From: Verrucomicrobia bacterium UBA4286
GTDB lineage: Bacteria > Verrucomicrobiota > Kiritimatiellia > RFP12 > UBA1067
Direction of reading: 5' to 3'
DNA length: 5,299 nt
Assembly (NCBI GenBank): GCA_002395905.1
Contig: DGVK01000004.1
Location: forward strand, 1 to 5,299
The position numbers and the translations under genes were made by a program. Below, piece after piece: positions 4,771-5,299 of this stretch. The notes below the pieces were generated by a model. That model saw nothing but the letters and a program-made list of their open reading frames with translations, was not told the origin of the DNA and did no database searches. Every line of letters begins with the position of its first letter. Positions within the stretch are counted from its first letter, which is position 1.

Positions 4771-5299
4771 ATGAAAGCCATGAAGATCATCAAGCGGAGC
4801 GGTCAGGAAGTTCCGTTTGACATCACGAAGATCGAGAATGCGATCCGCAAGGCCAGTCAGGCCGTGGACTACAAGAACGCCTTGAGCGAAGGCCGCATCA
4901 AGCTTATCGCCGAAGAGGTGGCGGGCGTCTGCGAGGCTCGCGACCGTGCGATGACGGTCGAGGAGATTCAGGACGTCGTCGAGACCAAGATCATGGAGTT
5001 CAACGCGACGGAGATCGCCAAGAAGTATATCGTCTACCGCTACAAGCAGGAGTTGAAGCGCAAGGCCAACACTACCGACGAGCAGATCATGTCGCTCATC
5101 GAGTGCAACAACGAGGACGTCAAGCAGGAGAACTCCAACAAGAACCCGACGATCAACGCCGTGCAGCGCGACTACATGGCCGGCGAGGTCTCGAAGGATG
5201 TCGCCGCGCGGCTTCTGCTTCCGGCCGACATCGTGCAGGCCCACAAGGAAGGCATAATCCATTTCCATGACATGGACTACTATGCCCAGCATATGCACA
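4771..5299 (+). CDS. nrdD: Anaerobic (class III) ribonucleoside-triphosphate reductase NrdD, 5' part
   Basis: NrdD reduces ribonucleoside triphosphates to dNTPs in the cytoplasm without oxygen, using a glycyl radical installed by its radical-SAM activase NrdG. Only the first 176 residues are in the window. Family members are commonly around 700 residues, so the catalytic cysteines and C-terminal glycyl radical site lie beyond the right edge. Residues 4-97 are an ATP-cone allosteric domain: MKIIKRSGQEVPFDITKIE at the start, then the helical part ending in IAKKYIVYRYKQE (82-94). The start of the catalytic domain follows, with ENSNKNPTINAVQRDYMAGE (120-139) and EGIIHFHDMDYYAQHMH (160-176), which are strongly NrdD-like. 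Codons are biased to AAG, GAG, ATC and AAC more than in the trk genes, consistent with higher expression. The frame is open to the last base. It has its own promoter and probably an NrdR site. nrdG would be expected nearby downstream. Confidence 0.95.
   Translation, partial: MKAMKIIKRSGQEVPFDITKIENAIRKASQAVDYKNALSEGRIKLIAEEVAGVCEARDRAMTVEEIQDVVETKIMEFNATEIAKKYIVYRYKQELKRKANTTDEQIMSLIECNNEDVKQENSNKNPTINAVQRDYMAGEVSKDVAARLLLPADIVQAHKEGIIHFHDMDYYAQHMH

Noticed and set aside
4696..5298. 200-codon open frame on the minus strand opposite nrdD
   Set aside because: It mirrors the strong codon bias of nrdD, giving a Leu-, Val- and Asp-rich product with no known motif, and runs through the nrdD promoter.
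1..5299. Mobile elements, CRISPR, tRNA or rRNA
   Set aside because: No transposase or integrase motifs, spaced repeat arrays, tRNA-like folds or rRNA signatures were seen. The coding sequence is continuous and typical.

Overview
The window is GC-rich and gene-dense, and all four genes read left to right: a sulfatase, trkA, trkH, and the 5' part of nrdD. A Tat-exported type I sulfatase together with a class III (oxygen-sensitive) ribonucleotide reductase suggests an anaerobic, polysaccharide-degrading bacterium. A gut or sediment member of the Planctomycetota-Verrucomicrobiota-Kiritimatiellota-Lentisphaerota group would fit. That placement rests on gene content and composition only and is tentative.

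Layout. Positions 1-154 are non-coding. They hold a GC-rich hairpin, three imperfect direct repeats of a GGGGCG element, an 8-bp inverted repeat, and an exact extended -10 promoter (TGG-TATAAT). The promoter ends six bases before the sulfatase ATG, so the transcript is predicted to be leaderless. Positions 155-1744 encode the sulfatase. After 14 bases comes trkA (start at 1759, not the longer GTG frame), and 13 bases after its stop comes trkH (start at 3152). Both trk genes have good Shine-Dalgarno sites. A terminator-like hairpin overlaps the last codons and stop of trkH. Positions 4613-4770 are a regulatory intergenic region rich in dyad symmetry. It contains a likely sigma70-type promoter and one good and one weaker NrdR-box-like sequence. 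nrdD starts at 4771 and runs off the right edge.

Function. TrkA and TrkH form the low-affinity K+ uptake system: TrkH is the membrane channel-like subunit and TrkA the cytoplasmic nucleotide-binding gating ring. The tight spacing and lack of an obvious promoter between the sulfatase and trkA suggest one transcript for sulfatase-trkA-trkH, although the sulfatase has no evident biochemical link to K+ uptake. nrdD is a separate transcription unit for anaerobic dNTP synthesis and is probably repressed by NrdR.

All four proteins belong to well-known families, and I found no convincing sign of an undescribed multi-gene system, mobile element, CRISPR array or RNA gene. The points most worth a second look are regulatory: the predicted leaderless promoter with its flanking dyad, the NrdR-like boxes, and the terminator placed inside the trkH reading frame.
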